DNA of 64,000 nt. Origin: Datura wrightii. Lineage: Eukaryota > Streptophyta > Magnoliopsida > Solanales > Solanaceae. Position 1 is the first letter of the stretch; each line of letters begins with the position of its first letter. The position numbers and the translations under genes were made by a program. Location of the stretch: the NCBI GenBank assembly GCA_035772735.1, contig JASDFA010000018.1:58372001-58436000 (forward strand), written 5' to 3'. The notes beneath the pieces are model-generated. The model was not told where the DNA came from, ran no database searches, and worked only from the letters and a program-made list of their open reading frames with translations. Shown here piece after piece: positions 23,046 to 34,753 of this stretch.

Positions 23046-25259
23046 TGTTATAACCCAAGGACTCAAAGATCGGACTCAGGAGTTGAAACGGGGAAAAACT
23101 GAAAATATGGGTTGCAGGCACAGGACGAGTCGTTGGATGACTCCTGAGGAGACCCCACAAGTCGTCAGGTGACTCCTGGGGAGACTTGTGTTAAAGGATG
23201 GTTGAAGGTCCCCACGGGCGAGGGAACGACTCATGGTCAGCCACCACGAGTTGTGAAGTCAACCATGGGGTGAAGTTGAAAAATAAAATGGGAGGATTGA
23301 CCAGTGTACTTAATGGAAGGAGTCCACGACTCGTCATGTTAGGCAACGAGTTGTGGTGTGAGTCATTGGGAGGAATTTTAATATAATGGTTTTAAGGAGG
23401 TAGTGAACATGATGAGTGGTGGCCACGACTCGTGGCCACCGGTAATGAATCATTATATCATCTGTTAGAGGTTCCAATGACCATTCAGACACTGTACTTA
23501 ACAGGCAAGGTGACGGATTGTGAGGATTGGTATTGAGTCATCAAGTCACTCATTGGGACCCCTGACAGTTATTTTCCTGCGAGTTAATAAGGGCTTTTAC
23601 GTAAATTCCTAAGATCTAAAGGCCTAAACTAAGATGTTTTGGGTTATGAATAGGGAAATTTAAAGGGGTTAAGTTCAGATTTCGCTCCATTCCTTCATGC
23701 ATGCAAGGTAGAGGATGTTAGGGAGTGAATCAAGCCTAGAATTCATCAATCCATTGCAATTTCTTCTTGGGTCATCAAGTGAGGTTTAGAAATGATAATC
23801 CTAGGTATGTAAGGTCATCAATGGATGAATTCTTCCACACCCATGCTCTTACTCTATGATTTTACTTAGAATTATCAAAAACTCACCGGGTTTTATATTT
23901 GATTTATATAAAATCTACTGATTTAATTATGGGTTTTGTGATTTTGAAGTATTATCATAATCTATGGATTTTGATTATCTTTTGAGATTTAAATTGATTA
24001 TAATTATATTGATTTTGATTTTCGAAACAATTAAGCTTAATTATGCATGCCCCATGATGAATCGATTTATGACCTATTATCCCATCAATGTTCTTATGAG
24101 CCCAACATGAATTATGTTCTAAATTATGAATTCATTATGTTACCCATTATGATTTTATGAAATTCAAGCTATGTACATGATCTACAAGTATGTATGAATC
24201 TTATTGTTCATGAACTATGTTTTTGGCCGACTCACGGGCCTCATGTCATGGCTAGTTCTTATATGTTCAAGAATGCTTTCTATTATCATGATTTTAACTA
24301 TCTCATGAACTCATGTATGTATTATTATGAGCACTATATATGTTTTGGGAGTAGTATCGAACATCGGGTAGGTTCGGGGCTCAGGTAAAGCCCCGGATCT
24401 CATAAACTATGTTCCATCATAGGTATGTTGGGACCCTTTTCATGTTAGTCCCTAGCCAAATGTCCCTTTTCATGGTGATATTACACTTTCATGGTTCTAA
24501 CCTTGGAAAGTACGAACACCCTCCCGATTAGGGTTACAAGTCCAGCTTCATGTGTGCTCATATGGGATATGTCGGTTAAGAGAATCTCACACTGTTCCTG
24601 ATGATTTATGCATATTATGATTAAGTAGGTTGGTTCAAGTCATGTCAAGTAAATATCTTCTATTATGTTTATGATTTTTTTACGTTACGAATGCTTTGAA
24701 AACCTTAAGCCATATGATATGTCATCATTATTTACGATACGAGCATGCTGTCCTATTCTTATGATCATTTATGAACTTTATACATGTTTTAAATGTCCAT
24801 TTTACCTACTTTGCATACTCAGTACATTCCATGTACTGACTGCATACTTTTTATGTTGTATCATCTCATGATAAAGGTCCCAGTTCTCAGGCTCGTCCTC
24901 ACCCATAGATAGATTTTGATTTGCTCTCCACACACTTGGTGAGTCCTCATGATTTGAGGGCTACATGTTTGCACTCTATGTTATTCCTTTCAGTTTCTGG
25001 ATGTTGGATTAGTTGGGGAGTTGTCCCATCAATCCGCCTTTCATGTTTAGAGGCTTATCAAACTACGAGTTGTATTCCGCCATATTGTATAAGTCTTGTA
25101 CTGATTTTCCCTTATTTTATGTTATGATTACATTCTTTATGTTATGTATTCCACTCATGTGATTGAAGTAGATGTATGCTCATGCCATGGGTCTACTTGG
25201 GGTCTCTCTGGGCTCCTTGTCCCGTGTCTACGATCTGGGTGTACGTTTGGGTTGTGACA
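23046..25259 (+). repeat. Element E 5' LTR
   Basis: The LTR starts TGTTATAACCC and ends GTTGTGACA. A hairpin with 7-nt loop lies at 23153-23181 with two mismatches. A palindrome with 11-bp perfect arms around one central base lies at 23418-23440. The donor-like CTAG|GTATGT is at 23805. Confidence 0.9.
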
Positions 25260-25462
25260 AACTTGGTATCAGAGCCATAGGTTTGAAGTATCCTTGGGAG
25301 TCTGAAAGCCGCATTGGGTAAAGTCTTTTTCATGGGTGTGAAGGGCGCCACACTTATGAAGAAGAAGCTACTAGACATTTAGGAAATGTTCCCTTCTTTC
25401 ATGATCTATGTCGTGAGATGATCTTCCTTTACTCTTTTAATTCGTGCTATTCGCGTTTGCAG
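23805..25462 (+). other. Element E candidate 5' leader intron
   Basis: The donor GTATGT is at 23805 and the acceptor CGCGTTTGCAG ends at 25462, just before the gag start. It would include the primer-binding site at 25264 and the short conserved upstream frame at 25332-25382. This is inferred from conservation in D, G and H. Confidence 0.5.
25264..25275 (+). other. Element E primer-binding site, tRNA-iMet type
   Basis: TGGTATCAGAGC lies five bases after the LTR end. It is a perfect match to the form used by many plant LTR elements primed by initiator Met-tRNA. Confidence 0.9.
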
Positions 25463-25466
25463 AATC

Positions 25467-26600
25467 ATCCCTCCATGTCCAGTTAATGCCAGGAGAAATG
25501 GAAATGGTAATGATCATGAGGGTGCCCATGATGGTGAGCATCAGCCATCCCCACCTGTTCATGAGGAGCATGTACCAGAGCCAGCCGCCCACGTTGAGTT
25601 TAGGCCGACAATTCAGATGTTAGCATAGGCCATGACGACACAGGTTCAGAATTAGACCGTGCACATTATCCACAAAATGGGAATGCGACAACTGCTAGTG
25701 TGAGGGATTTCTTGAGGATGAGCCCTCTAGAGTTCATGGGGTCGAAGGTAGACGAGGACCCACATGACTTTATTGAGGAAATTCTGAAGATCACCTAGGT
25801 TATGGGGGTGAACAATGGGGAATGCGTTGATTTGACCTCCTATCAGCTTAAGGGGGTAGCACATATATGGTTCAAGCAATGAAGAGATGCTAGGGCAGCG
25901 GGTGCAGGCCCAATAGGTTGGGACGAGTTTCACATCGGGTTCATGGATCGTTTCTTCCTCAGGGAGATGAGGGAGCTTAAGGCGGTCGAGTTTGTTAATC
26001 TGAAGCAAGGTAATATGTCGGTCCAAGAATATGCGCTGGAGTTCACCCGGTTATCTAAATATGCTCCGGAGTTGGTGGCGGATCAGCGGGCTTGGGTGAG
26101 CCGTTTTGTGCATGGAGTAGAAGATTACTTGGACAAGGATTGCCGGATCTCCATGCTTCACCAGGACATTGACTTCCCCTGTATTGTATTGCATGTGCAG
26201 CAAATGGAGTCAGTCTATAGGAGGTAGAGAGAGGCCAAGAGGGTCAACACCGACAGCTACGGGGTTTCTAAGGCCAGATCAGGGGGTGTACCATGTTAGC
26301 AGTCCCAACACAGGTCCATTGCTCCAGCTCCATCATCATCCCGCGCGCCTTCCAGGTTTAGGGGAGACTAGAGGAGTAGGGCTACAGGCTCGAGGTATCA
26401 TGGTAGCATGCAGGTGGAGCACACTTTCCCAGTTTGTGCGAAGGGTGGCAAAAATCATCCTGGGAGGTGCCTGGTAGGCGCGGATGCTTGCTTCGGGTGT
26501 GGGAAACCCGGACACAGGATCAGAGATTGCCCTGCAGTCAATTTTACCGCTCCAGCAGCACGACCCCCTCAGTAGGGTACCTCCTCTAGTGCGGTAGGCG
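25467..26600 (+). pseudogene. gag: Element E gag, start codon lost
   Basis: At the expected start the codon is ATC (25467-25469) instead of ATG, followed by PPCPVNARRNGNGN. Stops, mostly TAG or TGA in place of Gln or Trp codons, and one frame change near 25660 break the first half. The capsid is clear from FLRMSPLEF, SKVDEDPHDF and the open frame 25943-26227 with NLKQGNMSVQEYALEFTRLS. The zinc knuckle CFGCGKPGHRIRDC is intact at 26489-26530. Relative to G's and H's gag the domain order is complete. Confidence 0.85.
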
Positions 26601-26629
26601 GTTAGCGCCAAAACTGATTTTATTCCCCA

Positions 26630-27260
26630 GTGCCTCGCCAGGAGCAGGAGGCTTCGCCAGATGTGGTCATGGGTATGTTGCAAGTCTTCCATATTGATGA
26701 TTATGCTTTGTTAGATCCAGGAGCTACTTTGTCTTTTCTGACCCCTTATATTGCTAGTATTTTTGGAGTTAGTCCTAAAATTTTGTCAGAACCGTTCTCC
26801 GTATCTACTCCAGTAGGTGAATCATTGATAGCTAGGTAGGTGTATAGGGGTTGCCTCATTACGGTATTGCATAAGGTTACCTCCGCAGACTTAGTAGAAA
26901 TGGACATGATTGACTTTGACATCATTTTGGGTATGTATTGGTTGTTTTCATATTACGCTTCGATTAATTATAGGACCCTTGCGGTGTAATACCGGTTTCC
27001 GGGTGAGTTAGTTTTGGAATGGAAGGGTAGTTTAGTCGTGCCAGTCGGTTGGTTTATTTCATACCTTAAAGCCCGGAAAATAATCTCTAAGGGTTGCATG
27101 TACCACGTAGTTAGGTTTAAGGATGTAGAGTCCGAGATCCCGACTATTCAGTCAGTTCCCCTGATGATTTGCCAGGTGTTCCTATGGAGAGGGAAATTGA
27201 TTTCGGTATTGATCTATTGCCCGATACGTAGCCTATCTCCATTTCTCCTTACATGATGGC
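26630..27260 (+). pseudogene. pol: Element E protease, decayed
   Basis: The open frame 26630-26839 carries the retropepsin motif LLDPGATLSFLTPYI. After a stop in the IAR-VYRG region, the frame continues with FDIILGMYWL and WKGSLVVPVGWFISYL, with a stop near 26990 and a loss of sequence before the VPMEREIDF-like linker (around 27165-27200). DPG is again the active-site triplet. Confidence 0.8.
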
Positions 27261-28617
27261 TCCAATATAGATAAAAGAGTTAAAAGAACAGTTAAATGAC
27301 TTGTTGGATAAGGGTTTCATTAGACGGAGCAAGTCTCCATGGGGTGCACCGGTTCTCTTTATTCAAAAGAAGGATGGATCACTTTGGATGTGTATTGATT
27401 ATCGGCAGTTGAATAAGGTCACTGTCAAGAACAGGTACCTCTTTCCTAGGATTGATGATTTATTTGACCAGCTCCAGAGTGCCAGGTGTTTCTCGAAGAT
27501 AGATCTTAGGTCCGGATACCAGCAGCTTAAAGTTCAGGAGTGTGATATCCCAAAAACAGCCTTTAGAACCCGGTATGGCCATTATGAGTTTGTAGTTATG
27601 TCATTTGGACTAACCAATGCTCCTGCAGCTTTTATGTACCTGATGAATAGGGTGTTCAAGCAATACCTATACATGTTCATGATTGTGTTCATTGATGACA
27701 TCCTTATATACTCCCGGAGCGAGGAGGAGCATGCCGCTCAATTGAGAATATTGCTTCATACCCTCAAGTATCGTTAGTTGTATTCCAAGTTTAGCAAGTG
27801 CGAGTTCTGGTTAAACTCGGTATCATTTTTGGGACATGTAGTATCAGGCGAGGGCATAACAGTGGATTCTCAGTAAATCGAGGCGCGTGAAGAATTGGCT
27901 TAAACCGGTGAGTTCTTCAGAAATTCGGAGTTTCTTGGTCCTGGCAGGCTACTATTGGAGATTTCTGAAGGGTTTTTCATCTATTACCGCACCATTGACT
28001 AATTTGACTAAGAAAAAGATAAAGTTCCAATGGTCAGAGGCTTATGAGAAAAGATTCCAGGAATTGAAGACCCGACTCACTTCAACACCAGTGTTGACTT
28101 TACCCGAGGGCACGGATGGCTTTGTTGTATATTGTGATGCTTCGAGAGTCAGACTGGGATGTGTGTTGATGCAGCATGGGAAAGTAATAGCATACGACAA
28201 CTAAAAGTTCACGAAAAGAATTACCCGATCCATGATCTCGAGTTGGTCGTGATGGTGTTCGCATTGAAGATATGGCGGAATTACTTGTATGGGGTTCACG
28301 TGGATGTATTCACAGATCACAAGAGCTTGCAATATGTGTTCATGCAGAAGGATCTCAATCTTAGGCAAAGGAGGTGGTTGGAGTTTTTAAAGGACTACGA
28401 TATGAGTGTTCTTTACCATCTGGGCAAGGCTAATGTGGTGGCGGATGGACTTAGTAGGCTCTCTATGGAGAGTGTTTCCCACGTGTACAAGGGAAGGATG
28501 GAGTTGGTGAAGGATGTCCACCGGCTTGCAAGGTTGGGAGTTAGGTTGATCGACTCGACCGATGGCGGCGTTATTGTGCAAAATGGGTCAGAATTATCCT
28601 TGGTGGTCGATGTCTAA
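27261..28617 (+). pseudogene. pol: Element E reverse transcriptase and RNase H
   Basis: A nearly clean open frame (27301-27777) covers DKGFIRRSKSPWGAPVLF, MCIDYRQLNKVTV, SKIDLRSGYQQLKV, MSFGLTNAPAAF and the catalytic box FIDDILIYSRSEEEH. A TAG in place of a Gln codon after LKYR (27777) and another near 27876 interrupt it. From 27887 the connection domain (FLVLAGYYWRFLKGFSSI) and RNase H (YCDASRVRLGCV) are readable. A short deletion near 28197 shifts the frame, and the rest follows in 28159-28617 (DVFTDHKSLQYVF, LEFLKDYDMSVLYH, KANVVADGLSR). This is the best-preserved reverse transcriptase in the window, but it is still inactive as a gene. Confidence 0.88.
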
Positions 28618-28699
28618 TCTAAGCAAGATGAGGATCCAATTTTTAGGAAGCTGAAGGAAACAGTGCAGAGTCAAAATGTGGAGGTTTTCTCCCAAGGGG

Positions 28700-29150
28700 G
28701 AGATGGTGTGCTACGATACTAGGGTCGACTATGTGTTCCGAACATTGATAATTTGAGAGTTTGGATATTACATGAGGCACATGGTACCAGATATTCTATC
28801 GATCCAGGTGACACCAAGATGTATCATGACTTGCGGGAAGTTTATTGGTGGAATGGAATGAAGAGGGATATTGTAGAATTTGAAGCCAAGTGTCTGAATT
28901 GCCTGCAACTGAAAGTTAAGCATCAGAGACCGGGAAGTGTACTCCAAGATATTAACATTTCTACTTGGAAGTGGGAAGAGATCAACATGGACTTAATAAC
29001 ATGTTTGCCCCGCACTCGGAGATAGTATGACTCCATTTGGGTTGTTGTGGACAGGTTAACCAAGGTTGCACACTTTCTACCGGTCAAGACCACGAATTCG
29101 GCGGATGATTATGCCAAGTTGTATATTCGGGAGTTTGTTCAACTTCATGG
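28700..29150 (+). pseudogene. pol: Element E integrase, N-terminal half, interrupted by F
   Basis: The zinc-binding domain is readable as LHEAHG...SIDPG for the histidines and AKCLNCLQLK for the cysteines. The core begins NMDLITCLPRTRR, with the first catalytic Asp, then a TAG at 29023-29025. The frame continues through VVVDRLTKVAHFLPVKT and LYIREFVQLHG. Solo LTR F enters exactly here, with CATGG at 29146-29150 being the target duplication. Confidence 0.88.
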
Positions 29151-31680
29151 TGTCACGCCCTGCCTTGGGGGGGTATGACTGGCACCTGGTGCCCTAGTAG
29201 GACCTAGACTGCTAATCGGTGAGCCTAAGCACATCTGGTGCCTGGCGAGCTCTAACTCAGATTCAAGGAATCGACGGGCTATATAACGACTGTAAATACA
29301 GCCTCCGGCTGACTAGGCCTATAGCCACCTGTACCATAATGACAGCTAACCAGAATCATGTCAATATAAGGGAGCCTATGCGGGCCGACAAGGCCACCAT
29401 GCTGTCTAGTTAACTCTAAATCAATATAACACATGTTGAACAACTACGTGACCGGCAAGGTCACCACTACTGACTGGATAAGGCCTTACACGACCAACAT
29501 AAACAACTAAACATACGCACGGCCCCACACGACTGGCACGACCCCACACGACTGCAAGCCTCTAAGAATACTGATAAGATGGTTGGGACAGGGCCCCAAC
29601 CTACCTATGTTGTACAACAAAAGAAAAGGGATAAACCTCTAGCTATCTTGCTCCAGATGACTGGAGCTGATGACCCTGTGAGCTGGCTGGAATCATGAGG
29701 TATCGGCCCCTCGTCTATGAGTACCTGCAGGCAAGTAATGCAACTCCCCCAAGGGCGTCAGTACCGCTAGTACTGAGTATGTAAAACAACTGAAAGATAT
29801 CTCAAAACAACAATACAACTAATGGAACTGAAATAGAAAGGAATAGACTAAACTGACTGAAAATGTAAAGCTAAGCCTACTCTCAACTATGCTGGACGGA
29901 GTAGGGGTCATACCTGGAGATGTATCGCTCTATTGTCGATCTACTCGTATCTAGTGTAACATGGCATAACATAACATAACATAGCATAGCACACACAACC
30001 TTACCCGGCCCCATAAGCTGGGAGGTACAATCAACACGCAATCTATACCCCTACCCCGGCCGCCCCATCTCCTATAATAACTATAAGCATCCTGCCGATC
30101 CCCTGGGTATGCACTTGGGCTCGCTGAGCCCCTGACTATAACTGTACCTGAGTCCGGAGGACTCCTGAATCAACACCCCAGGCGTACCCGCTCGACGGGG
30201 GTGTATAAAGGCCGACCAAGGCACAATATGGGGAAACCGACATCCCATCTTCATCCCTTGTGGGATGGCATGCCACTCCGTAGAGAGACATATCCTTGCC
30301 CTCTGGCGGGCGAGTCGATACAGCTATTAACCCTGGGGCGGTCATGAATGCTAGGTAATCCACCACAAGACAATACAGTGGTCTCAACTAGTAATACTAA
30401 CTGCGTATACCGCATGCTGAAGCTAGTGATAATAATGTATCTGTACATACTATATGCTGACTAGTGATAGTGATATGTATGTATTTAATACATGCTGAGA
30501 CTGATAATGGTATATATATAATCTTCTGTCATACTATGCTGAGTCTAATGTTGAACAAGATATAGTTTTTCTACTGGGAATCATGCTGTATGACTGAGTT
30601 TCATAGCAACACGATTTACTATTTCAACATGCTTTCTAAACTTCATTTTAATCTACCATTCTACTTCTAAAATACCTTACAGAGACTTATATTGCTTTAC
30701 AAAGTTTCAACTGAACACAATAATCTCCTAACATACTTTACTAAATCACATACTGGGAATGTTGTACAGTTCCTAACACTTTGTATTAGAATTTATATCA
30801 TGCTAGCAAGTTTCACTCTATACATAACATGATGCTTCCAATATCGTACTAATATTCATACTGAACATAACACACGACTTCTGAAACATTCTACTGGCCT
30901 TTGAACCATTTTACTATACCGAGACTACTAACTTGCCGAGGAAACTGGTTTTACATACCTTCGCTTTTGATTTCCCGACTAACTGGCGTAGCTCGGTCAG
31001 TATTTTCGCTATTTCTCCCAACTGCATTTGTATATACATCAATTAGCACTAAATACAACACTATTATGAAAGACGACGTCACTTTCGATATAATTATAGC
31101 CTAACCTTAGGCCTATCGAAAGACGGTCGAAAACTTGCTATTTTTCAGAAGTCTAGAAGGGAGAAGTATTCACTTCATAGCTAGGAACACATAGATACTA
31201 GTTTGGAGCAATTCTACTTACCTTAGTCCGGTAGCTCGACGATTCGTCGGCCGTATTTCACGAAACAAAATCCGTAGGAATGCTCCCTGCTTCTAAATAC
31301 CTTGGTACCTAAGGTTAATTTGAGTTTAGACTACGTTTGGCAGCGTAATCGAACGATAGTATACTAACCCTCTTCGTCTCTCTCTGTTTGCTACGTTTTT
31401 CTGGAATTTATCAAGGATTTAAATGAAAATAAACCGAAGTGGGGCTTTATATACTTGGGCCTGGACAGGCCCAACGTGTCACGGAGCCAATGCGGTGGCC
31501 CCACCTCCGTGGCACGCTGCCATCGCGGAGGGGCTCTGCCCCGGCTCCTTCCGCGATGGTTCGACAGGCTACTCATCTGATCCTTTCCCAGGCCTTTCTC
31601 TAGCACGTATGGTTTTCAAATATGCTCAACCAACACGCGAATAGGCCATCTAGGTGCTGGGAATCTTACGGGGTATAACA
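29151..31680 (-). mobile_element. Element F: 2.5-kb solo LTR in E integrase
   Basis: The ends are TGTCACGCCC and GGTATAACA. Perfect CATGG duplications flank it at 29146-29150 and 31681-31685. It contains no internal region, primer site or gene, so it is a solo LTR left by LTR-LTR recombination. Sense is the minus strand: there it starts TGTTATACCCC and ends GCGTGACA like the Tekay LTRs, has a TATATAAAG box, and 225 bases further a donor-like AAG|GTAAGT (minus, at 31221). A short ACATA-type repeat lies at 29961-29990. The 1-636 segment is a second copy of this family. Confidence 0.9.
31446..31454 (-). promoter_or_regulatory. Element F TATA box
   Basis: The minus strand reads GTATATAAA. Twenty-one bases upstream lies the inverted repeat GTGTCACGGAG (31476-31486) and CTCCGTGGCAC (31505-31515) with an 18-nt loop. 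A second inverted repeat, CCATCGCGGA/TCCGCGATGG (31520-31529, 31550-31559), is further upstream. Confidence 0.7.
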
Positions 31681-31685
31681 CATGG

Positions 31686-32576
31686 AGTGCCCTTGTCTAT
31701 TATTTAGACCGAGGTACTCAGTTTATCTCCCAGTTCTGCTGGTCTTTTCAAAAAGCACTTGGGACTCAAATCAAGCTCAGCACAACCTTTGATCCGCAAA
31801 CGGATAGCCAAGTCGAGCGAACAATCCAGGCTCTTAAGGACATGTTGAGGGCATGTGTTATGGATTTTAAAAGTAGTTGGGATGATCATTTGCCCTTAAT
31901 CGAATATGCTTATAATAACAGGTATCACTCCAATATCCAAATGGCACCGTTTGAGGCTCTCTATAGGCGGAGGTGTAGATCTCCCATCAGATGGTTTGGG
32001 GTTGATGAGGCAGCTATGATAGGGCCAGATACGGTTCACGAGGCGATGTTGAAGGTTCAGTTGATAAGGGACCGGTTGAAAACCGTTCAGAGTCATCAAA
32101 TCATAAGCCGGTGTGAGGAGAAGAGATTTGGAGTTTGAGGTTGACGATTGGGTATTTCTAAAGGTATCTCCCATGAAGGGAGTCATGCGGTTTGAAAAGA
32201 AAGGGAAACTTAGTCCCCGCTATGTTGGCCCCTACTGGGTTGTGAGGAGAGTAGGTAAGGTGGCGTATGAGTTGGACTTACCCTCGGAGTATCTTCAGTT
32301 CATCCGGTGTTTCATGTGTCACTTTTGAAAAAGTGTTTGGGTGATCTAGCTTTAGTAGTCTCGGTGGACAGCGTTGGTGTAAAGGATAGCCTCAGCTATG
32401 AAGAAATTTCAGTGGAAATATTAGATCATCAAGTCCATAAGATTAGGAACAAGGAAGTAGCCTCAGTTAAGGTTTTCTGGAGAAATCAGCATGTTGAGGG
32501 AGCTACGTGGGAAGCCGAAGCAGATATGATGGTGAAATACCCACATTTATTCTCTACTGGCTCAGTTCCGACCTGA
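31686..32576 (+). pseudogene. pol: Element E integrase, C-terminal half with chromodomain
   Basis: This piece resumes directly after F. The second catalytic Asp codon is present in a TTAGACCGAGGT context, but one base upstream is lost so the frame is shifted. The open frame 31842-32138 continues downstream of the Glu region through FDHLPLIEYAYNN-like and MAPFEALYRRRCRSPI motifs. After another frame change, 32113-32328 carries WVFLKVSPMKGVMRF and LSPRYVGPY. The piece 32307-32576 carries LLKKCLGD, VEILDHQVHKIR, VKVFWRN and ATWEAEADM, ending YPHLFSTGSVPT. The chromodomain is thus complete in sequence but out of frame with the core. Confidence 0.85.
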
Positions 32577-32810
32577 GGTATCAGTTTTTGCCCTAAACCT
32601 CTAATCAGTTTTCATGTTCAGTTCATGCGTACAAGTTTGTTTTATGATATGGTAAATATATGTGATGTATGAATTTAGTTCAGTTATGTAGATCTTTCCG
32701 GAGGTAGTCAATCCGTCAGTTTTCAACTTAAATGATCAGTATTTATATATGGTGATAGCTTGTTTCTAAATTGTTTTGCATTTATATAACATTTGAGGAT
32801 GAATGTTCTC

Positions 32811-32820
32811 AAGGGGGAGA
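32811..32820 (+). other. Element E polypurine tract
   Basis: AAGGGGGAGA lies three bases before the 3' LTR start at 32824, preceded by the conserved GAGGATGAATGTTC context also seen in D. Confidence 0.85.
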
Positions 32821-32823
32821 TAT

Positions 32824-34011
32824 TGTTATACCCCGAGGACTGAAAGATCGAACTCAGGAGTTGAAACGGGGAAAAAATGAAAATCTAGGCTGCTGACACA
32901 GGACGAGTTGTTGGACGAGTTGTTGGATGACTCGTGAGGAGATCCCACGAGTCGTCAGGTGACTCGTGGGGAGACTTGTGTGAAAGGATGGTTGAAGGTC
33001 CCCACGGGCGAGGGAACGACTCGTGGTCAACCACCACGAGTCTTCAAGTCATCTGTGGGGTGAAGTTGAAAAATAAAATAGGAGGATCGACCAGTGTATA
33101 GGAGACCATGACTCGTCAAGTCATGCAACAAGTCGTAGTATGAGTCATTGGGAGGAATTTTAATAAAATGGTTTTAAGGAGGCAATGAACGTGACGAGTA
33201 GTGTCCAAGACTCGTGGCCACCGGTAACAAATCATTATGTCGTCCGTTAGAGGTTCCAGTGACCAGTTCAGACAGTGTATTTAACGAGCAAGGTGACGGA
33301 TCGTGAGGACTGGCAATGAGTCATCAGGCCACTCATTGGGACCCCTGACAATTATTTTCCTGCGAGCTAGTAAGGGCTTCTACATAAATTTATAAGATCC
33401 TAAGGCCTAAATTATGACGTTTTGGGTTATGAATAGGAAAATTTAAAGAGGTTTTCAGATTTCACTCCATTCCTTCATGAATGCAACGTAGAGGAAGTTA
33501 GGGACTGAATCAAGCCTATAATTCATCAATCCATTGCAATTTCTTCTTGGCACATCAAGTGAGGTTTAGAATATGATAATCCCAGGTATGTAAGGTCATC
33601 AATAGGTGAATTCTTCCATACCCATTCTCCTACTAAATGCTTTTACTTAGAATTTATCAAAAACTCATGGGGTTTTATATTTGATTTATATAAAATCTAA
33701 TGATTTAATTATGGGTTTTGTGATTTTGAAGTATTATCATAATCTATGGATTTTGATTATCTTTTGAGATTTAAATTGATTATAATGATATTGATTTTGA
33801 TTTTCAAAACGATTAAGCTTAATTATGCATGCCCCATGATGAATAGATTTATGACATATTATCCCATCGATATTCTTACCAGCCCAGCATGAATTATGCT
33901 CTAAATTTTGAATTCATTAAGTTACCCATTATGATTTTATGAAATTCAAGATATATACATGATCTACAAGTATGTATGAATCTTATTATTCATGAACTAT
34001 GTTTTTGGCCG
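32824..34011 (+). repeat. Element E 3' LTR, truncated
   Basis: The LTR starts TGTTATACCCC and follows the 5' LTR for about 1.19 kb, to TTTTTGGCCG. Its partner then continues for another kilobase but this copy does not. A perfect hairpin CCCACGAGTC-N7-GACTCGTGGG is at 32944-32970. The donor-like CAG|GTATGT is at 33586. Confidence 0.88.
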
Positions 34012-34748
34012 TCTCAACACAATTTCATGATAGAGGTTCCTTATGACCTTAATTCATATTCAATGCACTTTCCGAACTTAAAAATTGATCTAACACCTAG
34101 TTTCAATAAAAATTCATCAATTTTAGATCTATCATGCTTTTCGGCCAGTAATTGGCTAGGGACGTACTTTCCTTTTGATTGACGATTCGTTCTTTGTATC
34201 GTCAAAAATATTCACAGACTTAAATACATTTTGATCCCCAATTGATGGTGGAATATGATAGTCCATGCTTCCAATGCTCATTCCATGCATCACTCTACAT
34301 TTTCTGTGTAGTGATTCCTTGGAACACTTTACTTCCATATTTTCAACTTTTGCTCACTTCTCTTCTTTGAAAAAGGACTTCACTCACCATGATTACCCTT
34401 CAAAACACTTAACGGTCATAGACTAAGGTCAGAAACTTCCTCTGATAGTAAAGGGTATTATAGTATGTGGCCTCGTAATTAGGAACAATGGCTCCCAAGT
34501 CTTCCATCTTGTTTATAAATCAGGTATGGCTCGTATGTCCATTTTACGGTTTGTATTATTACCTATTCTTAGTGAAAGTCTCAAAAATCAATCTTTTCAA
34601 TTCCTAACCAACTCCAAACTTCCTTTACCCATTATAACTCATGATTTAATCTTCCAAACACTTATGATTCATCAAAAAAATTTCAAGTTATTTTTATCCA
34701 TATACATAGAACGATTCAAATCTTAGTACGATGATAAGAGGTGTTATA
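34012..34748 (-). repeat. Element C, right part
   Basis: This sequence is unrelated to E's LTR and ends GGTGTTATA at 34748, followed by TTTTA and B's integrase. It is assigned to C because the outer duplications fit. Small open frames here have no recognisable product. Confidence 0.6.
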
Positions 34749-34753
34749 TTTTA

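Larger units (their letters stand above)
23046..34011 (+). mobile_element. Element E: Tekay/Del chromovirus with truncated 3' LTR
   Basis: E has a 5' LTR, an intact Met-type primer-binding site, gag, pol with chromodomain, a polypurine tract and the first 1.19 kb of its 3' LTR. About 1 kb of that LTR and the right target duplication are missing. Element F (29151-31680) splits the integrase gene. Most domains are readable with few lesions each, so the gene set is better preserved than in D or G. Confidence 0.88.
12036..34748 (-). mobile_element. Element C: solo LTR of about 2.3 kb, split by elements D and E
   Basis: The outer ends are TGTCACTCCC at 12036 and GGTGTTATA at 34748, flanked by GTTTA/TTTTA duplications inside B's integrase. 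C's own sequence is 12036-12065, 21515-23045 and 34012-34748, about 2.3 kb in total, the usual length of the Tekay LTRs here. On the minus strand it starts like G and K (TATAACACCTC against TGTAACACCTC) and ends GAGTGACA, so the minus strand is its likely sense. It has no coding sequence. A short non-autonomous element is the alternative. Confidence 0.7.
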
